Positions 19,966-31,500 of a stretch of DNA of 64,000 nucleotides are shown here, piece by piece. The position numbers were made by a program, and so were the translations under genes. Position 1 is the first letter of the stretch. Every line of letters begins with the position of its first letter. The DNA is from Gautieria morchelliformis (Eukaryota > Basidiomycota > Agaricomycetes > Gomphales > Gomphaceae): assembly GCA_015179125.1 (NCBI GenBank), contig WHVA01000249.1:92316-156315 (forward strand). Reading direction: 5' to 3'. The notes beneath the pieces were generated by a model. The model had not been told where the DNA came from. It searched no databases and saw only the letters and a program-made list of their open reading frames with translations.

Positions 19966-22900
19966 GAAGCATTTCGCCAGCAGTTCTATCCCCTACATGA
20001 GGCCACCGATGCAATGAATCAACTGGAATCACGCCAGTACCACCAGGGCAAGCGTTCAGTTGACGAATACGTCGATGGGTTCAAAGAGCTGGTTGAGAAG
20101 GCTGAATACACAGATGGGAGATCAATTGTGATGAAGTTCCATCAAGGTCTCGAACCTGTGATCTAGAGTCGCATTGCATTGATGTTGGATGGCAGGCCAA
20201 AGGACGATGACCCTTCTGCATGGTATGGAGCGGCGAGAACAGTTGCACTCACACGTGCGGCCAATGAAGTGTTCCAGGGACCTAGGGTGACAAACGGTGG
20301 CCCTCCCCCGCCGCCAGTTTTTCACAAGGCAGGTGAATCACATACCAGGTTCACCAGTCAACTCCATTCGATGCCAGTGATAATGCCAGTGCCCACACCC
20401 CTTCCAACTGCCTCTGGACCCACTCCAATGGATGTGGACGCCGCGAAAAAGCGATTCCCACAGCCACTCACCTGTCGGTGCTGCGGGAAGGTCGGACATT
20501 TCACGTGAGAATGCCCCCAGGCCTATGATGTCTGCTACATGACAGCTGATGAGTGTGAGGAGCTGCTGGAGCACTGGATGGTCACTGCAGATGTGCGAGA
20601 TGTCACTGAGGAAGAGGTTGAGAAGGATGACGTGGAGGATTTTGTGTCGCGCAGCGAGTGAGAGATGTGCCCTCGCTGCCCCTGTCCAATCTCTTTGCTG
20701 CCCTGTCAATAGCCCCAGATACTGAAGATACAATTCACGTGCCGGAAACTGGGTCACACGCAGCAAGTGATAAAGACACATCAACCGACCACATTCTAAA
20801 AGGTCTTTCACCACGATTGAAGCGTTGGGAGGGAGCCCTTCCCAAGCACTTCGTGGTTGCATCTGTTACAGTGGTGCAACTGGGTTGTTCATCGACAGCG
20901 AATTTGTCGCCACTGAGAAGTTAACCATGCGATCACTGACACACCCTGCCCCTGTGTACAATGTTGATGGCACCCCCAATGAGGGTGGAGCAATTCGCAA
21001 TGTTGTTGATGTCATCCTGCGATTCCACAACCACTCCGAACGTGCTGTCTTTGCCATTACGAACCCTGGGAAGCACAAGATGATCCTCGGGTATCCATGG
21101 CTCCAGGAGCACAACCCAGAGGTTAACTGGCGAACGCAGGAGGTGACACTGAGTTGATGCCCTGCACAGTGTCACACCTGCAGAGTGACACTGTGGGAAG
21201 AGCGGAAAGAGGAGGCGAGGATACGTGCATGCCGCATGGGCCCTCTGCCCCAGATGGTGGAAGAGGAAGAGAGTGACACCGAAGAAGATTAGCCAGGTGA
21301 CATTGAGCCCCTTCTGGAGCCAGGCAACTGCCTGTTTGCAACTGTGTCCATGCCCAATGTACCTGTACCCATTATTGAAGCCACCACAACCACTTCGCAG
21401 CACCTAGCAGAAAAGGCCCTTCGCAGTGTACTCCCAGCGGAAAAGGAACTCATCCCTCCGTACCTCTGTGACTTCGAGGATGTTTTCGCTAAAGAGTCCT
21501 TTGATTCACTTTCCGAATGCAGGACATGGGACCATGCGATTGAGCTTGAGCTGGGAGCCAAGCCATCTGCATGCAAGGTTTACCCACTTGCCCAGTGAAC
21601 AGTTGCAGCTGGATGAATTCCTGCAGGAAAACCTGCGCACTGGTCACATTCGCCCTTTGAAATCGCCTATGGCCAGCCCAGTGTTCTTCATCAAGAAGAA
21701 GGATGGGTCACTGCGACTGGTCCAGGATTATCGCGTGCTCAATGCCATGACAGTGAAGAACCACTACCCCCTTCGCATCATTTCCGAGCTCATCGTGCAG
21801 CTTCGTGGAGCAAAATACTTCACCAAGCTAGATGTGAGATGGGGTTTCAAAAATGTGCGGATAAAGGATGGCGATGAGTGGAAGGCTGCATTCCGCACTA
21901 ATCACAGCCTCTTTGAACCCCTCGTCATGTTCTTTGGGCTCACAAACAGTCCTGCGACATTTGCGACATTCCAAACCATGATGAATGATATCTTCCAAGA
22001 CCTCATCATGGAAGGGCATGTGTGTGTGTACCTGGATGACATCCTGATCTTCACTGACACTCTTGAGGAGCATTGCCGACTTCTGCGAATAGTCCTTGAG
22101 TGCCTATAGCAGCACAAGCTCTATCTTCGCCCTGAGAAATGCAAATTTGAGCGAACGAAGATTGAGTACCTTGGGCTCATTGTGTCACATGGGAAGGTGG
22201 AGATGGACCCCATCAAGCTCGCAGGTGTCATGGACTGGACAACCCCAGCAAATCGCAAAGAGGTGCAGGCCTTCCTGGGATTTGCCAACTTTTATCGCCG
22301 GTTCATCGAGGGCTTCTCACATCATGCGCGACCCCTGTTCGAGCTCACCAAGAAGGATGTACAATGGTCATGGGGTGATCGTGAACAGCAGGCATTTGAT
22401 GGACTAAAGCGGTGATTCACATCAACACCGATCCTGCACTTTGCAAATGACAATCAACCATACTGGGTGGAGGCTGACAGTTCAGATGTTGCCACTGGTG
22501 CAGTCCTGTTCCAGCGATCTCCAGATGACGACAAATGGCATCCCATTGCGTTTTACTCCAAGAGTCTCGCTCCTGTGGAGCGAAATTATGAGATTCATGA
22601 CAAGGAGATGCTGGTGATTATTCATGCCCTAGAGGAATGGTGACATTTCCTTGAAGGCACTAAGCATCGCATTGAAATATGGACTGACCACAAGAACCTG
22701 TAGTATTTTCGCACTGCAAAGAAGCTTAATCGCAGGCAGGCTAGATGGTCCCTCTACTTGTCGCGTTTTGATTTCGAGCTTCACCATCGGCCTGGTGTTA
22801 CGATGGGCAAGTCGGATGCACTGTCACGGCGCTCAGACCATGGGTCAGGATCAGGTGACAACAGCGATTTGACGCTCCTATGCCCAGAGCTGTTCATTGT

Positions 22901-23830
22901 TCATGCCCTGGAGGGGCTCACCCTGGTGGGGGAAGAATGTGGGATTATTCGCGACGTGAAGAAGGCATTTGGAGATGGGTCACTGGAGGATGAGGTCGCA
23001 GGGGCGGTAAAAAAGCTGTGAGAGTCTGGTGGGAAATCGCTGGTGTCTGCAGAGTGGGCTGAGATGGATGGGTTGCTCACATTCCGAGGTAAAGTTTATG
23101 TTCCAGATGTCCAGGACCTCAGGCGACGCATTGTCACCCAGCACCATGATTCGTGGGTCGCTGGCCATCCTGGGCAATGGAAGACCCTTGAACTTGTCTC
23201 ATGAAATTACTGGTGGCCCCATATGTCACGGTATGTTGGCGAGTACTCCAAAATGTGTGACTTGTGCCTGCGAACAAAGGCATGAAGGCAGCCACCCCTC
23301 GGTGAACTCTATCCACTCCCTGTCCCTGAAGCACGCTGGGACACGATCAGTGTTGAATTCATTGTGGAACTGCCTGATGCATATGGCTATGATGCTGTGA
23401 TGAATGTAGTGGATTCCGTCTCCAAGTGGGCACACTTCATCCCCACCAACACCACAATCACTGCAGCTGGAGCAGCATGACTTTTCCTACACCATGTCTG
23501 GAAGCTGCATGGCCTCCCGCAAACAGTGGTGTCAGATCATGGGGTTCAGTTCGTGTGCAAATTCACTTGGGAGCTTTATCACCTGCTGGGTATTCGCATT
23601 GCAGCCTCCACAGCGTACCACCCGCAGACTGATGGACAGACGGAGCGACTCAATCAAGAGCTAGAGCAGTACCTTCGACTCTTTGTCAATGAGTGACAAG
23701 ACGACTGGGATGACCTCTTGCCCATGGCTGAGTTCCAGTACAACAACCATGTGCATGCTTCCACTTGTCAATTGCCCTTCATGCTGGACACTGGGCGGCA
23801 CCCATGAATGGGCTTCGAACCGCATCAACC
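19966..23830 (+). pseudogene. Ty3/gypsy element D, gag-pol, no LTRs, many TGA stops
   Basis: Plus-strand homology in order: gag (FRQQFYPLHEATDAM), CCHC knuckle with a stop inside (CRCCGKVGHF-stop-EC, 20479-20515), protease (YSGATGLFIDSEFV, first Asp lost), RT (VFFIKKKDGSLRLVQDYRVL; VYLDDILIFTD with both Asp), RNase H (WVEADSSDVATGAVLF), H2C2 and integrase core ([32 protein letters not shown]), ending in LPMAEFQYNNH. At least ten of about fourteen in-frame stops are TGA at places where relatives have Arg. A frameshift lies near 21590. It starts inside gag and ends inside integrase, without LTRs or duplication, between the two halves of copia 1. About 230 bp of unassigned sequence with a poly-A run at 23921 follows. 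Confidence 0.88.
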
Positions 23831-24061
23831 CCCATTGAATGTTATGTCACCTGATAACGGTCTCTCACTAGTTACGCGTTTGTATTATCCTACATGAGCT
23901 CACTCAATGGATATAAATGAAAAAAAAAAAAAAATCAATATGACGAATGCAGTCTCTGTCTCCTCGAGTGTCATTCTTCCTCGTGCCATCGCTGCTACCT
24001 CTGTGAATAACGCCATGTGTCGTTTTCCCCTCCCATAATCGGTGTTTGATGGAGTCATCCA

Positions 24062-26496
24062 TGGTCCCTTCAAGAAGCCCTTCGGTGCTGTTTCCTCACT
24101 TCCTTCCCTTTCTGTATTCCTTCTGACTGTCCTGCTGATCCTCCCCCTCCGCTGCCTCCCATGCCTGTCCGTTCCTCCCCCTCCCGTTGTTTCACTACGA
24201 TCTCCTCGACCTCTTCCACTTCAATCTCCTCCTCTTCTTCCAAACTTAGATCAATGAGTGGTGGGATGTTATTGTCGTCGTTGTCTCCAGCTGGATCATT
24301 TCTGGATTGTGACGGTGGGGAAAATGATGGTAGCTTTCCGTCGAGTACCCATAGGTAGGGGTCGTCATCCTCCTCTTCCACATGTAGTGTAGTGTGTTCG
24401 ACGTGTTTTAGTTCGTCGAATGCTACATCTCTGGACTTCATCAGCATCTGAGTTCGTGGTATCCACACCTTGTAAGATTTAGAATTGTCGAAATATCCCA
24501 CAAAAATTCCTTTGATCGCTTTGTAGTCTCCCTTCTTTCTTGTGGCTTTTGGGACTAATGCCCAGCATCTCGATCTGTATATACGTAGCCAATCGAGTCT
24601 AGGTCTGGTCTTCCAAAATGCTTCGTAGGGTGATTTGTTAATTTTTGTGTGTAATATTCGGTTTTTGACAAAATTGACCGTGTGTATGCTTGATACCCAA
24701 AATCGTTTGCTGAGTCCTGCATCATTCTGCAATGTGAGAGCTCCTTCTTGTAAAGTTCTGTTGTATCTCTCGCTGATTCCGTTGTGCTCTGGTGTGTGAG
24801 GGGTAGTTGTTTCGTGAACAATTCCGAGCTCACTGCATATGCTTTCGAATTCCTTCCCGGTGTATTCTCCCCCGTTATCCATCCTTATCCTCCTCACTTC
24901 TGTCTTTCTCTGTGTCCTTAACCATGCAATATATTCCTTGAACAATTTCGTGACGGTCGAGCATTCTTTGTTTTTCAAAAAATCGATGTGTGCATATCGT
25001 GTGGCGTGATCGATCCATGTGATGAAGTACTTGTATCCGCCGATAGATGTCTCGAATGGGCCGCATAAATCTGAAGACACTATATCCCCAATTTTCTCTG
25101 GTGTATCTTCAACGTTCTTGAATGGTGATTGCATTTGTTTTCCAAAAGGGCAGTAGGTGCATGTGCCTAACTCCTCCTCACCACCGATCCTTGGTAAACC
25201 AATGCCGGTGTGTTGTTTCCACATTTTCTGAATCATTGAGGCGGTGGTATGTGCTAGTCTGTGATGCCATAGAGTTAATTGGTTAGGTTTTTCAGAATAA
25301 AGGGCCTTCTCTGTTTTGGGTTTCGTCGATGGTTGGGCCATGTATGTGTACAGGTTATCAATTCTTGTGCCCCGGGCTATTATTTCATCACCCATCAATA
25401 GAGACGTGTCGTCCTTGCTGAACATGACATCCACGTTCGTGTTGGTCATCTTGGCTACAGAGAGTAAATTTGTGTTGAGTTTTGGGACGTATATGACGTC
25501 AATCAGAGTGAGGGCTAGAGGTGGTAGGTGTAGGTGAGCGTCACTTTGTAGTGTGATTCTGATAGTCCCTCTTTGATCAGCTTTGAAGGAATCTCCACTG
25601 GCCGTTTTGATGGAGATCGATGGTGTGGGATGCATTTCGTTGAATAAGTCGATGTTGCCACATAGGTGACTGGTGGCCCCGGAATCGACTAGCCAGATGT
25701 GTACATTGTCCTTTATGGCTGATAATGCCATGGAATCTGTTGATAGGACTATGTTGCTGGCCTCAGGGTCTACTCTTGTCTCCTCGTGTGCCATCATGAT
25801 GATATCTTTCTTCGGTATGTTGGCGAACTGTGCAGAATTGTTGTTGGAGTTCGGTTGTTGTTGTTGTGGTGGTATCGGTCTGTTCATCTCGAATCTGTTG
25901 GGTCCGTTGTATCCCCCTCCTTGTGAGTTCCCTCCTCCTATCATATTTCCTCCATTCACGTTGTTGTGTCTCCTCCATGATTTGTGTGTTGCTAAACCTC
26001 CTCCCGGTGCGTGACATCTCGATGCTGAATGGTTCGGTTTACCGCAGTTGTTGCAGGAGAAATTGTGTCCTCCTGATTGTTGGATCAGGGGTCGATGCTG
26101 CTGTGCATTGTAATTGTTGAATGTCGGTCAAGTTCCTGAGTTGTTGAAACATCTGGGTTGTTGGGTTTGTGCCACAAATGCCGTGGCCGCTTGTGTTGAA
26201 ACTTCGACGGCTCCTAGGTTGGCTTCGTGAGCTTCCAGTTTTTCTTTGATTTCGTCTGGATCTCTTGTAATCATGCGTATGGTTTGTGCGATGGGTCGCC
26301 ATGATTCGGGTATGTTCCTGAGTAGAGTGGCACAGTGAGTGGAGTTGGCAATGGGGTCACCCATTTTTGCCAATTGGTTCCTGAATTCTTTCATGATGGT
26401 AATATACTCCGAGACCGATTGTCCCTCTGTCATATGATAGTTCTCGTACCTTGTCCTAATAATACTGATTTTTCTTGGGTCGGTTGATTCGAATTT
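24062..26496 (-). pseudogene. Copia element 1: gag, protease, integrase
   Basis: A frame of 629 codons (24070-25959) encodes protease (WLVDSGATSHLCG), GAG-pre-integrase (LTLWHHRLAHTT), zinc-binding CTYCPFGK, and integrase core with SSDLCGPF, MDNGGEY and NGISERYNRTL, so the DDE residues are intact. An acidic tail follows. Upstream frames give gag (TEGQSVSEYITIMKEFRNQL, MITRDPDEIKEKLEAHEAN) and a knuckle (CNNCGKPNHSASRC) with frame changes and a stop. The gag N-terminus is cut at 26497 by the LTR of element B. RT follows after the gypsy D insertion. Confidence 0.88.
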
Positions 26497-27145
26497 TGTT
26501 ATGACCGTTCATTTCCGACTTCCGACCTTCAGTTCCGCAACACTTTCCGCCCCTCTGATATTTCCGACATTCCATCCATTGTTCTATTCCCTTGTTCTTT
26601 CGACTCGATTACTCGGACCCACCGGACCCGCTTCATCGTTCATCAAGACCATATGTCCGGCCCTCCTTGTGTTTTGTTGTCAGATATGTTTTCCCAACCC
26701 CTTGTTCTTTGCCATTGTTCTACCTTACCCTGAACCCCCCTTGTAGTCCCATTGTTCCCAATTAGTTAGTTCCCATGCATTGTCGACTTCTGCTTCCCCC
26801 GGAATTTGCTTAGTACTACCCCATTACCTGTTGTCTCAGCTCTTTGTATAAAAGCCTGTCATGTATGTCTGTTATTCTGCAATCAGATAATCGCCTTCGA
26901 TACTTGATTTCCTTCGCTCCATCTCCTGTTCTTAGCACAGCGAGTCTAGCAAGACCTCCGTCTCTCCGCCTTCCGTCTTCCACCTCAATTCCGCCTCAAG
27001 TTCCGACTAACCCTCAGTTCAGTATATTCCGACTTCTGACCAATTTCCGAAATACCTAGGACGATAGTTCATTGGGGGCGCAACCTACAAGTTGAAGCCG
27101 CTGTCCTTTCCAGTTCCGACTTAGCGGAAATCTCAATACGTAACA
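26497..27145 (+). repeat. 5' LTR of chromovirus B (649 bp)
   Basis: TGTTATGACCGTTCATTTCC at the left and CTCAATACGTAACA at the right give inverted TGTTA/TAACA ends. It is followed within 34 bp by gag, so it is a 5' LTR and not a solo LTR; the flanks AATTT and GTATT do not match, as expected for one LTR of an element. Related copies lie at 15123, 30179, 32575, 35703 and 38865. It truncates the gag of copia element 1. Confidence 0.9.
26847..26891 (+). promoter_or_regulatory. TATA box and inferred transcription start of element B
   Basis: TATAAAAG at 26847 is followed 34 bp later by AATCAGATAAT at 26881. That 11-mer is exactly complementary to the sequence just inside the LTR (27148-27158). A start at or next to 26881 would place it at the 5' end of the RNA. 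Both motifs are kept in the other family B LTR copies. The start site is inferred, not shown. Confidence 0.6.
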
Positions 27146-27147
27146 GT

Positions 27148-27158
27148 ATTATCTGATT
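27148..27158 (+). promoter_or_regulatory. Putative self-priming primer binding site of element B
   Basis: ATTATCTGATT begins two bases after the LTR and is the perfect reverse complement of AATCAGATAAT at 26881-26891, the inferred RNA 5' end. Tf1/sushi chromoviruses are known to prime minus-strand DNA from the first 11 bases of their own RNA. I could not fit a tRNA 3' end to this site, though I could not search tRNA sequences. Confidence 0.65.
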
Positions 27159-27178
27159 CCCACCCGATAACTATCGCT

Positions 27179-28585
27179 ATGCCTCCTCGTACCACAGCTA
27201 CTTCAGCTCGAGCAGGAGCCGTCGAAGCTCTCTCTTATTTTGGCAGTCTTAGATCCGCAGCACCAAGGCATGCGGAACCCTCCGGCAGCTCTCGTGCCGA
27301 CGATGAGCTCTCCGATGCTATTCCGCAACGCTTTGAAGAAGTTCCCGACGCTAATCCCGACGACAATCCCGACTATGACGGAAACTCGACGAGTAGCAGC
27401 GGCGAACAAACAGCAGCGTCATTCCGACGCCCAGCTCCACCACCACCACCTCCACCAGGACCACCTCCAGGTGGCCCTCCAGGCGGCCCACCCGGCGGTC
27501 CTCCACCTCCAATCCCACCTCAGATTCCCACCAACCCAGTTCTGCCTGCGCCAGTTCCGGATCTTGCACAAGCCATTGCCATGCTAGCCGGACAGCTCCA
27601 TCGCCCGGCCCAAGCACCACCACGCCCCAAGACCAAGGTCCGCGAACCAGATCAGTTTGACGGTTCTGACCCCAAGAAGCTCCAGCCATTTCTGGTCCAG
27701 CTTCAACTCAACTTCCGCGATCGTCCCGACGCCTTTCCCAACGACGAACGAAAGATCAATTACGCCCTTTCCTATCTCTGAGGCACCGCTCTCGACTACT
27801 TCGAACCCACCCTCATGGATCCGTTCGCTCTCGTCAACTGGGCCGACGATTACCACAACTTCGTTTCGGAACTCCGCAGCAACTTCGGACCATTTGACAT
27901 GGAAGCCGACGCGGAAAATGAACTTGATAAGCTTCGTATGAAAGATACTCATAAGATAGCTAAATATATCGTCACATTCCAGCAACTCGCTCCTCGAGTC
28001 CAATGGGGAGAAGCCGCACTCCGACGCCAATTCTACATGGGCTTGCCATCCCGGATCAAGGATGAAATTGCCCGCGTCGGAAAACCCGCCACCCTTACCG
28101 ACCTTCGCAATTTAGCCCAATCCATCGAGTCACGCTACTGGGAAAGACACTCCGAGATTGCTCGCGAAACCTCCGCCCAGAGCAAGAATGACAAGTCTTC
28201 TGACGAGAAGTCTGATAAAGACAAGAAGAAGACTAATTCCGGAAACAACAACTCCGGAAACAACAACAACAACAACAGTTCTGGCTCCAACTCCGGTAAC
28301 CGGAACAACAACTCCACCCCTCGCAATAACCAGGCCTCTGGTTCCAACACCAACGCCCGGAAGAGCACTCCGGACCTTTCCGACAAACTTGGGAAGGACG
28401 GAAAACTAACCCCTGTAGAACGCCAGCGTCGCGTGGACAACAACCTTTGCCTTTTCTGCGGCAAGGGCGGTCACGTCACTCGCGATTGCACCCAAGCTTC
28501 CGCTTCCGCTGCCAAGGCCAAGGGCCGTGTGGCGAAGACGGAAGAGAAATCCGAAGCGGCTCCCGCTATGGATGCAAAAAAATAG
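27179..28585 (+). pseudogene. Gag of chromovirus B, one TGA stop
   Basis: ATG at 27179, 468 codons to TAG at 28583. A proline-rich N-terminal part is followed by the retroviral-type gag core (TKVREPDQFDGSDPKKLQPF; LMDPFALVNWADDYHNFVSE; MKDTHKIAKYIVTFQQLAP; QFYMGLPSRIKDEIARVGK), an Asn/Ser-rich linker, and one CCHC knuckle ([14 protein letters not shown]). The only break is TGA at 27779-27781 in YL-stop-GTALDYF, probably an Arg CGA codon once. The product would form virus-like particles in the cytoplasm and bind element RNA. Pol overlaps in the -1 frame at the slippery run 28576-28582. Confidence 0.9.
28576..28582 (+). promoter_or_regulatory. Putative -1 frameshift site A_AAA_AAA at gag end
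   Basis: In the gag frame the end reads GCA AAA AAA TAG, so the heptamer A AAA AAA lies in the X XXY YYZ register directly before the gag stop. The pol frame is -1 relative to gag and opens across it (AAA ATA GTC). A run of seven A is also present at the matching place in G1 (17143-17149, minus strand). The downstream structure that usually stimulates slipping was not assessed. Confidence 0.65.
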
Positions 28586-31500
28586 TCAGCAGTCCTCCGG
28601 CCTCCGCACGAGCTGAGGGCTGTGTTGACCCCATTCGTGCGACAAACGAGGTTAAACTCAACGCATCCGCTCTTTCGTCCTCCAACTCCCTCTCTGTTCC
28701 GCTCACTTCCGACACCATTTCCGCACCCCCGTTTACAGCATTGATCGACTCCGGTTCGACTCATTGTTTCCTCGATTCAGACTTTGTTTTGAAACATAAA
28801 CTTCTGACCCGCAACATTCCGACAATTCCGCTCCGCCTTTTCGATGGGTCTTCCAACACGGCAATTTCCCAAGTCGTGGACCTGTCTATCCGTTTCGCTA
28901 CTGGGGACAACCATGAAGTTACGTTTTACGTTACTCCGCTAGATGCTAGCTGTTCCGTTGTACTAGGACACAATTGGCTCACCCGCTATAATCCGTCGAT
29001 TAACTGGGCATTGAGTCAAATACAGTTCCGTACCCTGGATCAACTTCCGTCTATTCCGACGTTGTCCGCAAAGATGGCTCAAGCCTCTTCTGCAACTCTG
29101 CTCGTGGATTCAGTTCCGCACTCCGGTCCCGCTTTAGCACCTCCATCCATCGAAGCTCCTCGAATTGCGCTCATTTCCGCCACCGCTTTCCACGTACTGC
29201 AACGGCAAGAAGACACGACCGTTTTCCAGCTTCACCTGTCCGACTCGGCTTCAGTCAAGGCTCGTTCCGCCTCGACTTCCACTCCGGTCGACATGAGCTC
29301 AGTTCCGGAGGAATATCGTGACTTCCCGGACGTGTTCAATAAGGCCAAAGCCGATAAACCTGCTGAACATCGACCTTACGATTTGAAGATAGATTTGGAA
29401 GAAGGAGCATCTCCGCCCCTTGGACCGATCTACTCTCTTTCGCAAAGTGAACTCCAAACTCTCCACGAGTTCGTCGATGAACATCTCAACATGGGCTTCA
29501 TCCGCCCTTCGCTGTCTCTGCACGGCGCTCCCGTCCTTTTCGTCAAGAAGAAGGATGGATCTCTCCACCTCTGCGTCGATTTCCGCGGACTCAATGCCCT
29601 CACTAAAAAAGACAAATATCCACTTCCGCGCATTTCCGATCTACTCGACACTCCCGCAGGGCGAAGATCTACACCAAAATTGACCTCTGGCACGCTTATC
29701 ACCTTGTCCGCATCTGGGAAGGTGAGGAGTGGAAAACCACTTTCCGCACCCGCTACGGTGCTTTTGAGTGGGTTGTCATGCCTTTCGGTCTAACCAATGC
29801 TCCCGCCGCTTTTCAGCGATTCATGAACAACATATTTTCCGACCTTCTTGACATATGCGTTATAGTCTACATTGACGACATCCTCATCTATTCCAACACA
29901 CCGGAAAGACATCGGGAACATGTCCGCGAAGCACTCCGCCGTCTCCGCAAACATCATCTCTACGCAAAAGCAGAGAAATGCGAATGGCATCATGACACGG
30001 TCGAATACCTCGGCTACATCCTCTCTCCTACAGGTCTTACCATGGCAGAGGACAAGGTCAAGGCAATTCAAGAATGGCCGGAACCCCGACGTGTTAAGGA
30101 TGTACAGTCTTTCCTTGGCTTCGCCAACTTTTGCCGGCGTTTCATTTACAATTTTTCCGACATTACTGTTCCGCTCACTGTTACGTATCGAGATTTCCAC
30201 TAAGTCGGAACTGGAAAGGACAGCGGCTTCAACTTATAGGTTGCGCCCCCAATGAACTATCGTCCTAGGTATTTCGGAAATGAGCCGGAAGTCGGAAAGT
30301 ACTGGACCAGAGGTTTGGTCGGAACTTGAGTCGGAACTGAGGCGGAAGGCGGAAGACGGAAGGCTGAGAGAGAGACTGAGATCTTGCTAGACTCGCTGTG
30401 CTAAGAACAGGAGATGGAGCGAAGGAAATCAAGTATCGAAGGTGATTATCTGATTGCAGAATTACAGACATACATGAGGGGGGTTTTATACAAAGCGCAG
30501 AGCAACAAGTAATGGTGTTGTACTAAGCAAATTCCGGAGGAAGCGGAAGTCGAGTACAATGTGTGGGAACTAACTAATTGGGAACAATGGGACTACAAGG
30601 GGGGTTCAGGGTAAGGTAGAACAATGGCAAAGAACAAGGGGTCGGGAAAACATATCTGACAACGAACTACAAGGGTGACCGGATATATGGTTTTGATGAA
30701 TGGCGAGGTAGATCCGGTGGGTCCGAGTAATAGAGTCGAAAGAACAAGGGAAATGTACAAGGGGCGGAATGGCGGAAATGTCGGAGGGGCGGAACGTGTG
30801 GCGGAACTATTGGAGAGGCGGAATGTATGGCGGAACTGAGGGTCGGAAGTCGGAAATGAACGGTCGTAACACTCACGCGTCTCACCAGGAAGGGTGCCCC
30901 ATGGAATTTCACTCCGGAATGCCATTCTGCATTTGAAGCCCTCAAAGCGGCCTTCACTACAGCTCCTATTCTTGGTTTCTGGATTCCAGATGCCCAACTT
31001 GTACTCGAAACCGACGCTTCCAATTACACGCTAGCCGCCATTCTTTCCATCATTTCCCCCGACAACGGAGAGATTCATCCGATCGCCTTTCATTCCCGCA
31101 CCTTTTCCGCCCCAGAACTCAACTACGACGTCCACGATAAGGAACTACTTGCGATTTTCGAAGCCTTCAAAATCTGGAGACACTACCTCGAAGGTCCAAC
31201 TTATCCGATCGACGTTGTAATGGATCATAAGAACCTTGAGTATTTTGCAACTACTAAGATCTTGACTTGCCGTCAAGTCCGCTGGTCTGAATATCTCTCA
31301 CAGTTCAACATGGTGATCCGCTTCTGCCCCGGAAAGCTCGGAGCAAAACCCGACGCACTCACTAGACATTGGGACGTCTACCCAAAAGAGGGAAGTAGCG
31401 ACTATGCCAGTGTTAATCCCCACAACTTCCGCCCAGTATTCTCCACTGAGCAACTGGCATCATCCCTGCGTGCCACAGCATTGCAGTTTCCGCTACTCCG

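Noticed and set aside
19966..23830. Repeated in-frame TGA might mean TGA is read as a sense codon
   Set aside because: The syntaxin gene and other intact frames do not use internal TGA, and no fungal code reads TGA as Arg. CpG deamination of CGA explains the positions.
24070..25959. The 629-codon copia frame as a functional host gene
   Set aside because: It has protease and integrase motifs of copia, lies within a broken element, and lacks RT in continuity.
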